Shown here: positions 35,641-43,907 of the stretch, in pieces
Layout: each line of letters begins with the position of its first letter
Position numbering within the stretch: position 1 is the stretch's first letter
Assembly (NCBI RefSeq): GCF_902809845.1
Contig: NZ_CADDWI010000013.1
Location: forward strand, 1,302,355-1,364,140
From: Chelativorans sp. Marseille-P2723
GTDB lineage: Bacteria > Pseudomonadota > Alphaproteobacteria > Rhizobiales > Rhizobiaceae
Reading direction: 5' to 3'
Length of the DNA: 61,786 nucleotides
Notes under the pieces: model-generated
What the model was told of the DNA's origin: nothing
The model's input: only the letters and a program-made list of their open reading frames with translations
The model's database searches: none
Position numbers and translations under genes: made by a program

Positions 35641-35706
35641 TGTCAATCGGCGTCTGAAGTTTACCCCCTTATCGGCATCCAATATTGACCCCCTGGTTTT
35701 GTGGAG
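35641..35706. mobile_element. Terminal end of an IS21-family element
   Basis: Starting at 35641 the plus strand reads TGTCAATCGGCG, and then shows two related sub-terminal repeats (TTTACCCCCTTATCGGCATC and ATTGACCCCC, spaced about 25 bases). IS21-family ends have TGTCA...GCCGAT-type tips and multiple terminal repeats, so this is one end, inserted into the RES gene. The matching transposase genes are missing; an istB tail survives at 42321-42443. The stretch 35707-35997 that follows has a hairpin (AGAGGCTTCC/GGGAGCCTCT near 35783-35806) and no gene. Confidence 0.6.
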
Positions 35707-35997
35707 CGGGCGAACCGGTGGAGCTGGTCAGGGTTGCGGAGACGGTTCTCCCGGCAGTCATCGAAGCTCTGTCCATTAAGTGAGAGGCTTCCATCAGGGA
35801 GCCTCTTTCCATATCCGGACGGCAGCTTTCGGGACATCGAGTCTAACGCGCGAACGACCGAGATGGGGGCGCGTAGCGGTCGAAGTGCGGCGGCCACCTA
35901 AATGGCCGTATTTCCTGTATCGCGCCCAGAAACGATCAGGCAGGAGCCCACCCCTTATTGGCCTTGCGAACGGCTTGGCGGGTCGGTAGCCTTTTTC

Positions 35998-36378
35998 TCA
36001 TCCGAAGTGCCGCCGCTGCTCATCCCAGTCCAGTGGAAAAGGCTCCAGCATCCTGGTCAGCGTCACCTCCGGCCCGTGTCTGCCGTCCAGTATCGCCTCG
36101 ACGATATCGGGGGCGAGCAGGGTTAACCGCAGGACGCGGGTCATGTAGGAGGGGGCGATGTTTTCGCGCGCGGCCAGTTCGGCGATGGTGAACGTGCCGG
36201 ACTCCAGCATGCGCTTCCAGCGAAAGGCCCGGGCGAGGGCTTTGATCAGCGTGTTGTCGGTACGCGGCGTTGGCAGGGCGCCCTCGGGAAGCACGATTTC
36301 CTTGCGTCCGCCGCGCTTTGCCACCTTGAAGGGCACTGTAAGGGTGATCGTCCCCGTGGTGGGCAGGGCACCGCTCAT
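35998..36378 (-). CDS. Small helix-turn-helix protein of the recombinase module
   Basis: 126 residues, starting MSGALPTTGTITLTVPFKVA at 36378 and overlapping the recombinase stop by four bases. Residues ~64-92 (TIAELAARENIAPSYMTRVL, then RLTLLAPDIVEAIL) resemble the ParB-like/KorB-type helix-turn-helix used by excisionase-like partners. The same trio (DUF2924, recombinase, this protein) recurs in alphaproteobacterial mobile elements. Probably controls or directs the recombinase. Confidence 0.7.
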   Translation of the reverse strand: MSGALPTTGTITLTVPFKVAKRGGRKEIVLPEGALPTPRTDNTLIKALARAFRWKRMLESGTFTIAELAARENIAPSYMTRVLRLTLLAPDIVEAILDGRHGPEVTLTRMLEPFPLDWDEQRRHFG

Positions 36379-37699
36379 GCCGCAGCCCGCATCGGTGCTG
36401 GCATCGTCTCTCTGGCCAGCCCGCTGAGCCCATCGATGCGAAGCCGGATATTGAGACTGTCCATGCCGATATCGACCCGCTCGACCAGCAGCGCCACGAT
36501 GCGGGCCTGCTCGGCGGGGAACAGTTCCTCCCACAGCGGATCGAACAGGTTGAGGGCGGCCTGGACATCGGTCTCGGTGATATCCTCGACATGGGTGCGC
36601 GCCGCCTTCCATGTGCCCGCGACAATCTCGGGTTGGCGGAACACAGCGCGCAACTGGCCGATGACGGCGGCCTCGATCTCGCCGGCCGGAATGCGGCCGA
36701 CCGGGCACGACCCGGCGCCATGCCTGAGCACGCTCTGGCTGACGTAATAGCGGTAGAGCTTGCCGCCTTTCCGCGTGTGGGTCGGCGAGAAGGCGGCGCC
36801 ATCCGGGCCAAACAGCAGCCCCTTCAATAGCGCGGGCGTATCGGCGCGGCTGCGCGCGGCGCGCTTGCGCGGGCTTTCGGTGAGGATGGCGTGAACCTTG
36901 TCCCACACTTTCCGGTCGATAATGGCCTCGTGCTCGCCGGGATAGCTGTTGCCCTTGTGGACCGCCTCGCCGATATAGGCGCGGTTGTTGAGCATGCGGT
37001 AGAGATAGGTTTTGTCGATCCGGTTGCCGCGCGGGGTGCGCAGACCTTTGCTGGCGATCTCGCGTGCGAGATCGGTTGCCGAGCCGATCTTGATAAAGCG
37101 GGCAAAGATCCAGCGCACATGGGCGGCACGCTCTTTGTCGATGACCAGCTTGCGCGTCTCGACGCGGTAGCCATAGGGCGGCACGCCGCCCATCCACAGG
37201 CCCTTTTTGCGCGAGGCGGCGAACTTGTCGCGGATACGCTCTCCGGTGAGCTCGCGCTCATATTGGGCAAAGGACAAAAGGATGTTGAGCATAAAAATGC
37301 CCATGGAGGTCGCGGTGTTCAAGCTCTGGGTGATTGAGACAAAGGTTACGCCATGGCGGTTGAACACCTCGGCCAGCTTGGTGAAGTCAAGGAGTGAGCG
37401 GCTGATGCGGTCGATCTTGTAGACCACGACCACATCGACAAGACCATCCTCGATGTCGGCGATGAGCCGCTGCAGGGCAGGGCGCTCCAGCGTGCCCCGG
37501 AAAGGCCACCATCGTCATAGCGATCGCGAACCAGCACCCAGCCTTCCGAGCGCTGGCTGGCGATATAGGATTCGCAGGCCTCGCGCTGGGCATCGAGGCT
37601 GTTGAACTCCTGGTCCAGTCCTTGCTCGGACGACTTTCGGGTGTAGATGGCACAGCGCAGTTTGCGCACCACCGCCGTTTTCTCCAACGACCGCGTCAT
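36375..37699 (-). pseudogene. Serine recombinase (resolvase/invertase family), frameshifted in the catalytic domain
   Basis: The N-terminus (ATG 37699, [20 protein letters not shown]) has the catalytic RKSSEQG serine and [11 protein letters not shown]; it stays in frame to GGLSG near 37500. From there [19 protein letters not shown] and [13 protein letters not shown] are in another frame, running to 36375 through the 'Recombinase' domain (GVPPYGYRVE, RTPRGNRIDKTYLYRMLNN). One G missing from a GGGGG run at about 37496 explains it. Restored length about 441 residues. Drives site-specific integration or excision; currently inactive unless the base is a sequencing error. Confidence 0.85.
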
Positions 37700-38151
37700 G
37701 CCCGCCCCCTGTGGTTCTTGAGCCCGAAGAAGGTCCAGCCGTTCCAGCGCGTGCCGGTGATGGTGCGCGCGATGGCCGAGAGCGATCTGTAGGGCCGCCC
37801 CTGCCATTCAAAGCCATCGGCGGTGACGGTGACGACATGCTCGACACCCTGCCACTCGCGGATCAGCCGCGTACCGGTAATAGGGCGATCGCGGTCGAGA
37901 CGGATGCCGCGCTTTTTCTTGTCGCCGCCATCCAGTTGCTCGCCCAGCTTTTCGAGCCGCCGGACCGTCCCGGGCTTTAACCCGCCCAGGCTGAGCTCCT
38001 GAATGCGATAGGCCAGCCGGCTTTCGAGATAACGCCGGTTGAAGGGCGGCGGTTCGCTCTCGAACAGATCGCGCCAATGCTGTTTCAACGCGGGCGTCGG
38101 CATCGTCCTGAGCGCCAGAAGGCGGGCCGGGATGGAAGCGGAACCGTTCAT
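37696..38151 (-). CDS. DUF2924 protein of the recombinase module
   Basis: ATG 38151 ([20 protein letters not shown]) is preceded by GGAGG with a five-base gap, so it is preferred over ATG 38163. 151 residues with the family signature: [33 protein letters not shown] and [40 protein letters not shown]. Overlaps the recombinase start by four bases. DUF2924 proteins occur next to serine recombinases and probably bind DNA for them. A broken second copy is at 42444-42553. Confidence 0.85.
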   Translation of the reverse strand: MNGSASIPARLLALRTMPTPALKQHWRDLFESEPPPFNRRYLESRLAYRIQELSLGGLKPGTVRRLEKLGEQLDGGDKKKRGIRLDRDRPITGTRLIREWQGVEHVVTVTADGFEWQGRPYRSLSAIARTITGTRWNGWTFFGLKNHRGRA

Positions 38152-38366
38152 AAGGACCTCCATGGATCATCGAGATGATGTCGGCATGGTTCTGCACCTT
38201 TGTGTAGTCGAACCTGCTCTGTCAGCCCCTTGTGTCCACTGCTCAATCCCTGTCTCGGGCGCAGGCGCAGCAAACCATGGGCAAGCATCTGGCAGAACTC
38301 CCGGCGCCGCTCCGCTGGCGTCATCAGATCGGGCGACAATGGATTGGGGCCGGCTTTGGGCATTGC
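38148..38366 (-). CDS. Small protein preceding DUF2924
   Basis: From ATG 38366 the minus strand gives 72 residues starting MPKAGPNPLSPDLMTPAERR and REFCQMLAHGLLRLRPR. Short proteins with the MTPAERR...L.LGL.RL pattern usually precede the DUF2924/recombinase pair. It overlaps the DUF2924 start by four bases. The last ~30 residues look unusual and may reflect another frameshift. Confidence 0.5.
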   Translation of the reverse strand, partial: AMPKAGPNPLSPDLMTPAERRREFCQMLAHGLLRLRPRQGLSSGHKGLTEQVRLHKGAEPCRHHLDDPWRSL

Positions 38367-38874
38367 CTCCTCCAGGCTGGTAAAACCTCTGTCGCTGGCC
38401 GAGGGCTCTTTGCGACATACCCAGAGTCTGCCAGATGCGATCCGATTGTGTCGCTCGAAAAGTTCAACGTCCCGGGCCGCTTCAACCCGTCCCCACCACG
38501 TCGAGAGCCGTTTCAACCCCGTACTCATTCACGGCGCTTTTTCCCCGCAGGGATGATTCGTTCCGAATCGCCCTTTGCATCCAAATGCTTGGTGAAGATG
38601 ATGGGGGTTGCAGCAATGCGCGGCGACGCAATTTGCCCAATACGGCCCGTTCGGCTGCCGGTTCCCTTATTCCAGCGCGCGTCAGGAACGTTGCTATCAG
38701 TGAGGATGGTGGTGTCTGCAGTGTACCAAAGTGTCGGGCCAATGGTATTGCTGCGAGGCCCGACTGTGGACGCGCTTCGGCGTTACCAGATGCGGTGACG
38801 CGCATCAGTTTGTGGCGCTCGGGTCTCTACATATCTGTAACCCGTCATTTCCGCCCCGAAAGGCGGTTGGATAA
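38367..38874. other. 500-base gap without a recognised gene
   Basis: Between the recombinase module and the proX gene no frame looks coding by motif or composition. Nothing repeat-like or RNA-like was seen apart from the terminator hairpin at its right edge. Confidence 0.4.
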
Positions 38875-38899
38875 ATCCGGCGCGCCATGCCCGCCGGAT
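38875..38899 (-). terminator. Hairpin after the proX gene
   Basis: An eight-base-pair stem (ATCCGGCG 38875-38882 with CGCCGGAT 38892-38899, nine-base loop) lies 34 bases after the proX stop. On the minus strand it is followed by TTTAT, a weak T-tract. Confidence 0.5.
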
Positions 38900-38932
38900 C
38901 CTTTCTAACATGCAAGTGAGGTCTGGAAAAAA

Positions 38933-39973
38933 CTACTGCGCTGAGGCGATAGCTTGCTCGATCCAGCTGTCCACCGCTTCACGGTTCGCCTCGATATACT
39001 CGGCCGCCTGGCGGCGGAGATCCTCTTGGGAATTCTCGCCAGCGCGCATTGCCGCGTTCTGAGCGTAGATGAAGTTGATATCGACAAAAGCCAGTTCGAG
39101 CAGGGTGCGTGCCGCGGGGTTCTCTTCGAGAAACGCACGACTGGCAACCACACTGATGTCGTTCACTGGCCATCCAAGCTGACAAGGATTGGACACGCAG
39201 CCCTCAACACCCGAGACAATGGCCGAATCGGCAAGTTCCTGCTGCTCTGCGGGCAGTTCGATGGACGGGGTCTCGATCCAGACGACATCCTCACCTGGCA
39301 CCAGCTCATTGACAGTCCAGTTCGGTGTCCATGTGTAAAAGAAGATTGGCTCGCCGCTCTGGTAGGCAGCGATCGCATCGGCCATCGAGGCTGAATAGCC
39401 AGCTCTGATCTCGTTGACATGATCGCGCAGGTCGAAAGCATCCAACTGATAGGTGATGGTCAACTCACATCCCCAGCCTGCCGGGCACGCAACCAGATCG
39501 GCCTTTCCGTCGCCATCACGGTCAAACGCCTGCTTCACCTCATCGCGTTTGAAATCCTCAAGCGAGGTGATGCCGAACTTTTCGGCCGAAGCACGATCGA
39601 CCAGATAGCCCTGCAGCGCGCCTTGCTCGACCACATGCCCAACGATCTGTGCATCACCGTACGAGCTTTCGAGATAGGTGTTGTGCAGCGGGAACCAGCC
39701 ATAGGGATAGATGTCGACATCGCCGGTTGCCATGGCTGCGTAGGCCACGGGGAGATCAATTGTGAGGGTATCCAGCGGCGTATACCCCAATTCTTCCAAA
39801 AGTTGTGCGTAGATATTGGACAGAATCCATCCAGTATCTTCTCCAGTCGGCTGGGATATCCGCACAGTCCTCCCTTCACCAGGAAGCTGTGTTTGAGCGT
39901 ATGAGGCCGAACCGGAAAAAGAAATAGCCACAGAAGCCAGCAATGACAGCGACAGTTTACTACTAAAGTTCAA
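38933..39973 (-). CDS. proX: Glycine betaine/proline-type ABC substrate-binding protein
   Basis: TTG 39973 lies nine bases after AAGGAG and gives a normal signal peptide (NFSSKLSLSLLASVAISFSG, cut near SYA-QT); 346 residues. It has the OpuAC/ProX features GDVDIYPYGWFPLHNTYLES, the DGDGKADLVACPAGWGCE insertion and FFYTWTPNWT (aromatic cage). It captures quaternary ammonium osmolytes in the periplasm. No permease or ATPase gene is adjacent, so it is an orphan that must use a transporter elsewhere. It lies between pieces of mobile DNA, which suggests cargo. Confidence 0.88.
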   Translation of the reverse strand: MNFSSKLSLSLLASVAISFSGSASYAQTQLPGEGRTVRISQPTGEDTGWILSNIYAQLLEELGYTPLDTLTIDLPVAYAAMATGDVDIYPYGWFPLHNTYLESSYGDAQIVGHVVEQGALQGYLVDRASAEKFGITSLEDFKRDEVKQAFDRDGDGKADLVACPAGWGCELTITYQLDAFDLRDHVNEIRAGYSASMADAIAAYQSGEPIFFYTWTPNWTVNELVPGEDVVWIETPSIELPAEQQELADSAIVSGVEGCVSNPCQLGWPVNDISVVASRAFLEENPAARTLLELAFVDINFIYAQNAAMRAGENSQEDLRRQAAEYIEANREAVDSWIEQAIASAQ

Positions 39974-40175
39974 GAGTCTGTTCTCCTTAACGTTGTGAAC
40001 CAACGAACAGTATCCAACTAAAACCGCAATTACACCCTTGACAGCGATATTTTACGATTCTGAACGAACGGCGTTTAACTGGTTTCCGTTGTGCGCCCGT
40101 GCAGATTGTCGGTACATAGATGCGCCCGGATTTGGGCGCATCTCCACGGGCTTGAGCTGCAACGTCTCCGTCCTG

Positions 40176-40466
40176 CTATTCCCACTCGCCGACCCTGTGC
40201 CGCCGCCACAACTCGCGACGGATCCGGCGCCACCGGCCTTGCTGGACGATGTCGGACCTATGCCACGCCTCTTCTTCGTAAGAGCGCGCCCAGTCTTCAG
40301 CGTCAGGCCCGTGCCGATCGATCAGTTCATCCACAATGGCGTCTATCTCGGCTTTGGGGATCGCCAGCGGTTTGAGATAAAACGCCCACACATGCCAGAA
40401 CGCCACCGCCGCGATCATGACGATAACGATGGCGACCGCCAGATGATCGATCAGAACCTGTCCCAT
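40176..40466 (-). CDS. Small single-span membrane protein
   Basis: 96 residues. An N-terminal membrane helix (DHLAVAIVIVMIAAVAFWHV, WAFYL) is followed by a charged amphipathic region (IPKAEIDAIVDELIDRHGPD) and an Arg/Trp-rich tail. Codon use looks real. Proteins of this form occur on alphaproteobacterial plasmids and integrative elements. It is divergent from the XRE regulator downstream. Confidence 0.6.
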   Translation of the reverse strand: MGQVLIDHLAVAIVIVMIAAVAFWHVWAFYLKPLAIPKAEIDAIVDELIDRHGPDAEDWARSYEEEAWHRSDIVQQGRWRRIRRELWRRHRVGEWE

Positions 40467-40568
40467 TGGCCTTGCCCCCGAAAGACTGATACGAGGAACG
40501 GTAACCTTGAATGGGATAATCCGATAATCGGATTAGTGCTCAATGCACATAATCTTTGTGAGGTGCGT

Positions 40569-40823
40569 GTGCCCAAATCGACCCACTCAGACCAGTACCG
40601 GACGCTGACCGCACTTCTCGTGGAGGCGCGCAAATCTGCTGGCCTGACCCAGCAGCAGGTTGCCGACCGGTTGGGCAAGCCGCAATCGTACGTGGCCAAG
40701 GTCGAGGGCAATGAGCGCCGCATCGACGTGGTTGAGTTCATCGCACTGGCCAACGCGCTTGGCGTCGATCCAGCCGCCACGTTCAATACCCTTTTGGCCC
40801 GCATCGACACGCCGCAGCCGTGA
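40569..40823 (+). CDS. XRE-family transcriptional regulator
   Basis: GTG 40569 follows GAGG at 40560-40563; GTG 40563 is an alternative. 84 residues, nearly all a Cro/CI helix-turn-helix: ALLVEARKSAGLTQQQVADR, LGKPQSYVAKVEGNERRIDV. Usually a repressor of a mobile element or an antitoxin. Iteron-like repeats begin 77 bases after its stop. Confidence 0.82.
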   Translation: MPKSTHSDQYRTLTALLVEARKSAGLTQQQVADRLGKPQSYVAKVEGNERRIDVVEFIALANALGVDPAATFNTLLARIDTPQP

Positions 40824-40899
40824 CCGATCAGTGGCCGTGATGTGCGTTTTACCCTCGACTTGCAGCCAAGCAGTCGGAGCGCCTGAAAGGCTCGGAGCC

Positions 40900-40979
40900 T
40901 GGAAACCCTCGGCAGCCACCGCAGTGGAAACCTGGAAACCCAAAGTGGAAACCTGAGTGGAAACCCAAGGGTGGAAACC
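40900..40979. repeat. Six iteron-like copies of TGGAAACC
   Basis: Copies at 40900, 40925, 40933, 40946, 40958 and 40972; the last four are spaced 12-14 bases apart. The cluster sits between the XRE regulator and a decayed replication-type gene and has the look of plasmid iterons or of a multi-site operator. Confidence 0.6.
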
Positions 40980-41133
40980 CAGAAAAATCCTTTGTCGCTA
41001 GCGCTTTGGCGGGCAAAGACACCCCGCATACGTCAACCGCGCGGAAGGACCCAATGGGGTGGGGGGGCATCGGAGATGACGCTGCTCCACAATGACGGGC
41101 CGATGGCCGGTGATGCGGCCGCAATCGAGGCCA

Positions 41134-41404
41134 TCAAACCTCGCCCTCCTTGCCGTCGCCCGTTTCGTCGCGCATCGACAGCATGCGCAGATGATGGGTT
41201 TCAGCGATGGCCTGGGTGAAGTAAGCCCAGGTAGTGATCGGTTTCGCCCGCACTCGCTTCTGACGTCCTCGCTCTGATCGAGGCACTCGCACGGATCAGG
41301 GCGATGGCAGTCCGGGCAAGGCGTATTGTTCCAATCGAGAACCATGGCAGCCAGCAATCTGCTTCTCCATCGAAGGTAAGGACGCCCGGGTATTTTGCTG
41401 CCAT
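41134..41404 (-). pseudogene. Remnant of a plasmid/phage-type gene
   Basis: On the minus strand a first frame (MAAKYPGVLTFDGEADCWLP, WFSIGTIRLARTAIALI) gives way to another that ends ITTWAYFTQAIAETHHLRML, SMRDETGDGKEGEV with a stop at 41134. Both pieces look protein-like, and at least one frameshift lies between them (~41230). They follow the decayed helix-turn-helix gene at 41504-41961 and may be its continuation or a partner. Family not recognised. Confidence 0.35.
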
Positions 41405-41446
41405 TTCGGCGGCGATTTCGGGGGCGGTTTGCCGTTTGGTCGCGAG

Positions 41447-41611
41447 TTGTCCACAGGCTGGGGAAATGGTCTCGCGCCCGCGAAGGTTCTATTACTGGTT
41501 CTATTACAGGTTAATCTCCACCTGCGTGGAGATGGTGGGAGGCCTGAATTGGAGTTGGTGAGGGCCCCAAACTGGAGTTGGTTTGAGATCTGTCCACAGA
41601 CTTATCCACAG
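41447..41611. other. DnaA-box-like sites and short direct repeats, possible former replication origin
   Basis: DnaA-box-like sequences occur at 41447-41456 (TTGTCCACAG), 41591-41598 (TGTCCACA) and 41602-41611 (TTATCCACAG, a perfect box). GGTTCTATTAC is repeated at 41485-41495 and 41497-41507. The set overlaps the 3' part of a decayed replication-type gene, as found at some plasmid origins. Confidence 0.45.
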
Positions 41612-41961
41612 GCTTTCCCAGGGGTTTCCAACCCGCTCACCATCTCCATTTTGTGGGGATGGCGCTCGTGCCAATCGCGGTCGCACCCAAGAATGTAGTA
41701 GGTCTGCCCCCTTATCCCGTCCGGATTCCAGATGCGCCGCCGACGGATCAGCTTTGCCGCCTCGAGCGCATTCAAGCCTTGTTGAGGCCGCCATTCGAAA
41801 GGCCGGTCCAGGCCCGCAACGTCTTTGCCTCGTAGAGCAGGCGGTCTCCGGGCTCCGCCAAGCGTTGTGGGTATTGCACAGATGGAACAGCACGCGAAAG
41901 GCGTCGGCGGTAGGTGTCGGGCTGGAATGTTGGCCAGCCAGTGCAGGGCTTTATAGCTCAT
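41504..41961 (-). pseudogene. Decayed helix-turn-helix replication-type protein
   Basis: The start MSYKALHWLANIPARHLPPT (ATG 41961) is characteristic of plasmid/prophage helix-turn-helix proteins. The following pieces lie in alternating frames: LFHLCNTHNAWRSPETAC, then LNALEAAKLIRRRRIWNPDG, IRGQTYYILGCDRDW, then SPQNGDGERVGNPWESLWIS. At least three frameshifts are needed to join them. Intact relatives, as I know them, open with MSYKALHWL and have a winged-helix domain for origin binding. The gene is dead. Confidence 0.6.
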
Positions 41962-42320
41962 GACGACATCTCCGAGGGCGTAAGATCATCCGGCATGAAG
42001 AATCCCCTTTGTGGCTGTGCCGGGCAGGAGAGCAGAGCGCGTTGGGTAGAGCACCAGGTCGCCCGCATTGCGCGGCAGTGGATTCGCAATTTATGCATCA
42101 TAGCTCGATTTCAGGGTGATGGTGTGCCCGCGATCAGGGTAAGAGGCGGACACGCAACCGCGATTGTTATGCTCGCACTGCCACCCATGCCGGAGATGAT
42201 CCAAATCTGGATCATCCCAAATTTGCGACAAGATGGTGTCACAGCGATGCAAAAGACAGCGGTGCAAAAGTCGGCCATGAGATCGTAGCCCGATCGATGT
42301 TTGAGCCCTAACATCGCGTT

Positions 42321-42443
42321 TCAGGACGCGCGTCTAGCTTTCCGTGCCCAGCTTTGGGTAAGACGATAGCTGTCACCATTCATCTCGAGGATGTTGACGT
42401 GGTGGGACTGTCGGTCGAGGAGCGCGCCGGTGAGGCGCTCGGA
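42321..42443 (-). pseudogene. istB: C-terminal fragment of IS21 helper ATPase IstB
   Basis: The minus-strand frame reads SERLTGALLDRQSHHVNILE, MNGDSYRLTQS and stops at 42321. This is the conserved end of IstB proteins (LLDR.THHV.I.EMNGDSYRL). The rest of istB and all of istA are missing. It abuts a DUF2924 fragment. Confidence 0.75.
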
Positions 42444-42553
42444 ACAGGCGGTTGCTGCGCTTCTTTTTGTCGCCGCCAGCCAGTTGCTCGTGCAGCCTTT
42501 CGAGCCACCGGGCCGTCTCTGGCTTCAGCCCGCCCAAACTGAGCACCAGGACA
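42444..42553 (-). pseudogene. Fragment of a second DUF2924 gene
   Basis: [20 protein letters not shown] followed by LAGGDKKKR matches the middle of the intact DUF2924 protein at 37696-38151 ([29 protein letters not shown]) in the same orientation. Flanked by an istB fragment and an alcohol dehydrogenase fragment. Confidence 0.75.
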
Positions 42554-42756
42554 TTGCGCCTGACCTTCGATATCACCGTCGAAGCCACGGGTATCCGAGG
42601 CCGCCTCCGGCCTCCCCGTTTATACAGCCAACGGCGGGACGTGTTGTTCTGTGGGGTCTGCCGCCCCCAGAACGCCCGCGTCGAGGTTTCCCCGTTCGAG
42701 ATCTTCCGCCGCCAATTTATTGTTCGACATCCATTCGCTCAGCCACAACATCCTTA

Positions 42757-43599
42757 GGAAGTGTAGACACTTACCTGAGCCATAGGATTGTTGCTGCGAT
42801 GGTGACGACGGCGAGATAGTTTTTCGCCGTCTTTTCGTAGCGTGTGGCAACCCTTCGGAACTGCTTTAGTTTCGAGAAGCAGCATTCGACGAGATGCCTC
42901 TGGGCATAGAGGTGCTTGTTGACCTTGTGTTTGCGGGCGCGTGACGGGTTGTTCGGGATGACTGCAATGGCTCCTTTATCGGCGATGACCTTGCGCAGAC
43001 GGTTGCTGTCGTAGGCTGCATCTGCCAGCACCACGTCGGCAGGCAGGGCTTGGATCAGGGCATCGGCCCGCGGGGCATTCCCCCTTCTGACCAGCCGTGA
43101 GCGTGAAGTGTACCGGGCAGCCCAAGCCGCGCACGGCCATGTGGATTTTGGTGCTCAGGCCCCCGCGTGAGCGGCCAATGACCTGATCTTCAGCCCCTTT
43201 TTTGCGCCGGCGGCGTGCTGGTGGGCGCGGATGAAGGTGGAATCGATGATCAGATGTTCAAAGTCAGGATCGTCCGACATCGTGGCGAAGATGCGCCACC
43301 AGATACCCTTGTGGCTCCAGCGGCTGAAACGCCGGAAGACGCTGTTCCAGCCCCTGAACACCTCGAGTAGATCGCGCTAGGGCGAACCCGTTCGCACAAT
43401 CCATAGCACGGCTTCAACGAACATCCGGTTATCGCGGCCCGACGAGCCACGGGTGCGCTCGTCACCGATATGCGCCGACACGCGCTCCCACTGATCGTCT
43501 CGCAGGATCAGGCGGTCCAGAACTCCCATTGCTGCCTCCAAAAGACAGCAGTGAATCTGATTTTGCTCACTCGTGGGAAGCCCAAGAGTCCACACTTCC
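42757..43599 (-). mobile_element. IS5-family (IS427 group) insertion sequence, 843 bases
   Basis: The terminal inverted repeats GGAAGTGTAGAC (42757-42768) and GTCCACACTTCC (43588-43599) match at 11 of 12 positions. TA flanks both sides (42755-42756, 43600-43601). The size and transposase fit the IS427 group common in alphaproteobacteria. Confidence 0.85.
42771..43529 (-). pseudogene. IS5-type transposase, broken by an amber codon and frameshifts
   Basis: The N-terminus starts at ATG 43529 (MGVLDRLILRDDQWERVSAH) and stops after VLWIVRTGSP, where TAG replaces the TGG expected in SPWRDL (43377-43379). The next piece (EVFRGWNSVFRRFSRWSHKG, EHLIIDSTFIRAHQHAAGAK) has the first catalytic Asp; a G is missing after AKKG. 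The C-terminal piece (VVLADAAYDSNRLRKVIADK, HLVECCFSKLKQFRRVATRY) is in another frame, with an extra G before it. The transposase cannot be made. Confidence 0.85.
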
Positions 43600-43828
43600 T
43601 AGGCTCAGGAAATGACACGCGTCATTGAGCCCGAGATCGACAGGTTGGTTACCCATAGACTGCCGATGGGGGACGTGGCCGAAACCCTCGTCGACGCCGC
43701 CATGAAGGTCCGGATGGAACTTTGAACCGCCGCACCGATGAATGGCATCCACCCCGCTCACGCAACTTGGGATTGCTGCGATGGATCGGTTTGCGTCTCT
43801 GCAGCAAAACACATGTTTCAATAAGCGC

Positions 43829-43878
43829 TTGACCCATCCCGTAGTTAAAAGTAGTACTAGAGAGAACAATCATTCTCT
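43829..43878 (+). promoter_or_regulatory. Promoter with overlapping operator for the catabolic operon
   Basis: TTGACC (43829-43834), a 17-base spacer and TAGTAC (43852-43857) form a sigma-70-like promoter. Directly downstream AGAGAA-N6-TTCTCT (43861-43878) is a perfect inverted repeat covering the likely transcription start, as a repressor operator would. The first gene starts at 43908. Confidence 0.5.
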
Positions 43879-43907
43879 TAAAAAGAACACTAAGAGCGAT
43901 AGCGCTG

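Larger units (their letters stand above)
42566..43724 (+). pseudogene. Zinc-type alcohol dehydrogenase, fragmentary and interrupted by IS5
   Basis: Before the IS5 element the plus strand reads FDITVEATG and, in a shifted frame, NARVEVSPFEIFRRQF and HSLSHNIL, which are familiar from medium-chain Zn dehydrogenases. After it (43614-43724) TRVIEPEIDRLVTHRLPMGD gives the usual C-terminus with VTHRLP. The N-terminal zinc and NAD-binding parts are missing and frameshifts are present. Directly upstream of the catabolic operon, it may be the relic of a gene of that pathway. Confidence 0.6.

Noticed and set aside
38435-38908. Overlapping frames between the recombinase module and proX
   Set aside because: None has a ribosome site, family motif or believable composition; the stretch was left as a gap.
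40899-40980. CRISPR array (short repeats TGGAAACC)
   Set aside because: Units are only 8 bases with 0-17-base gaps; CRISPR repeats and spacers are much longer, and no cas genes are present.
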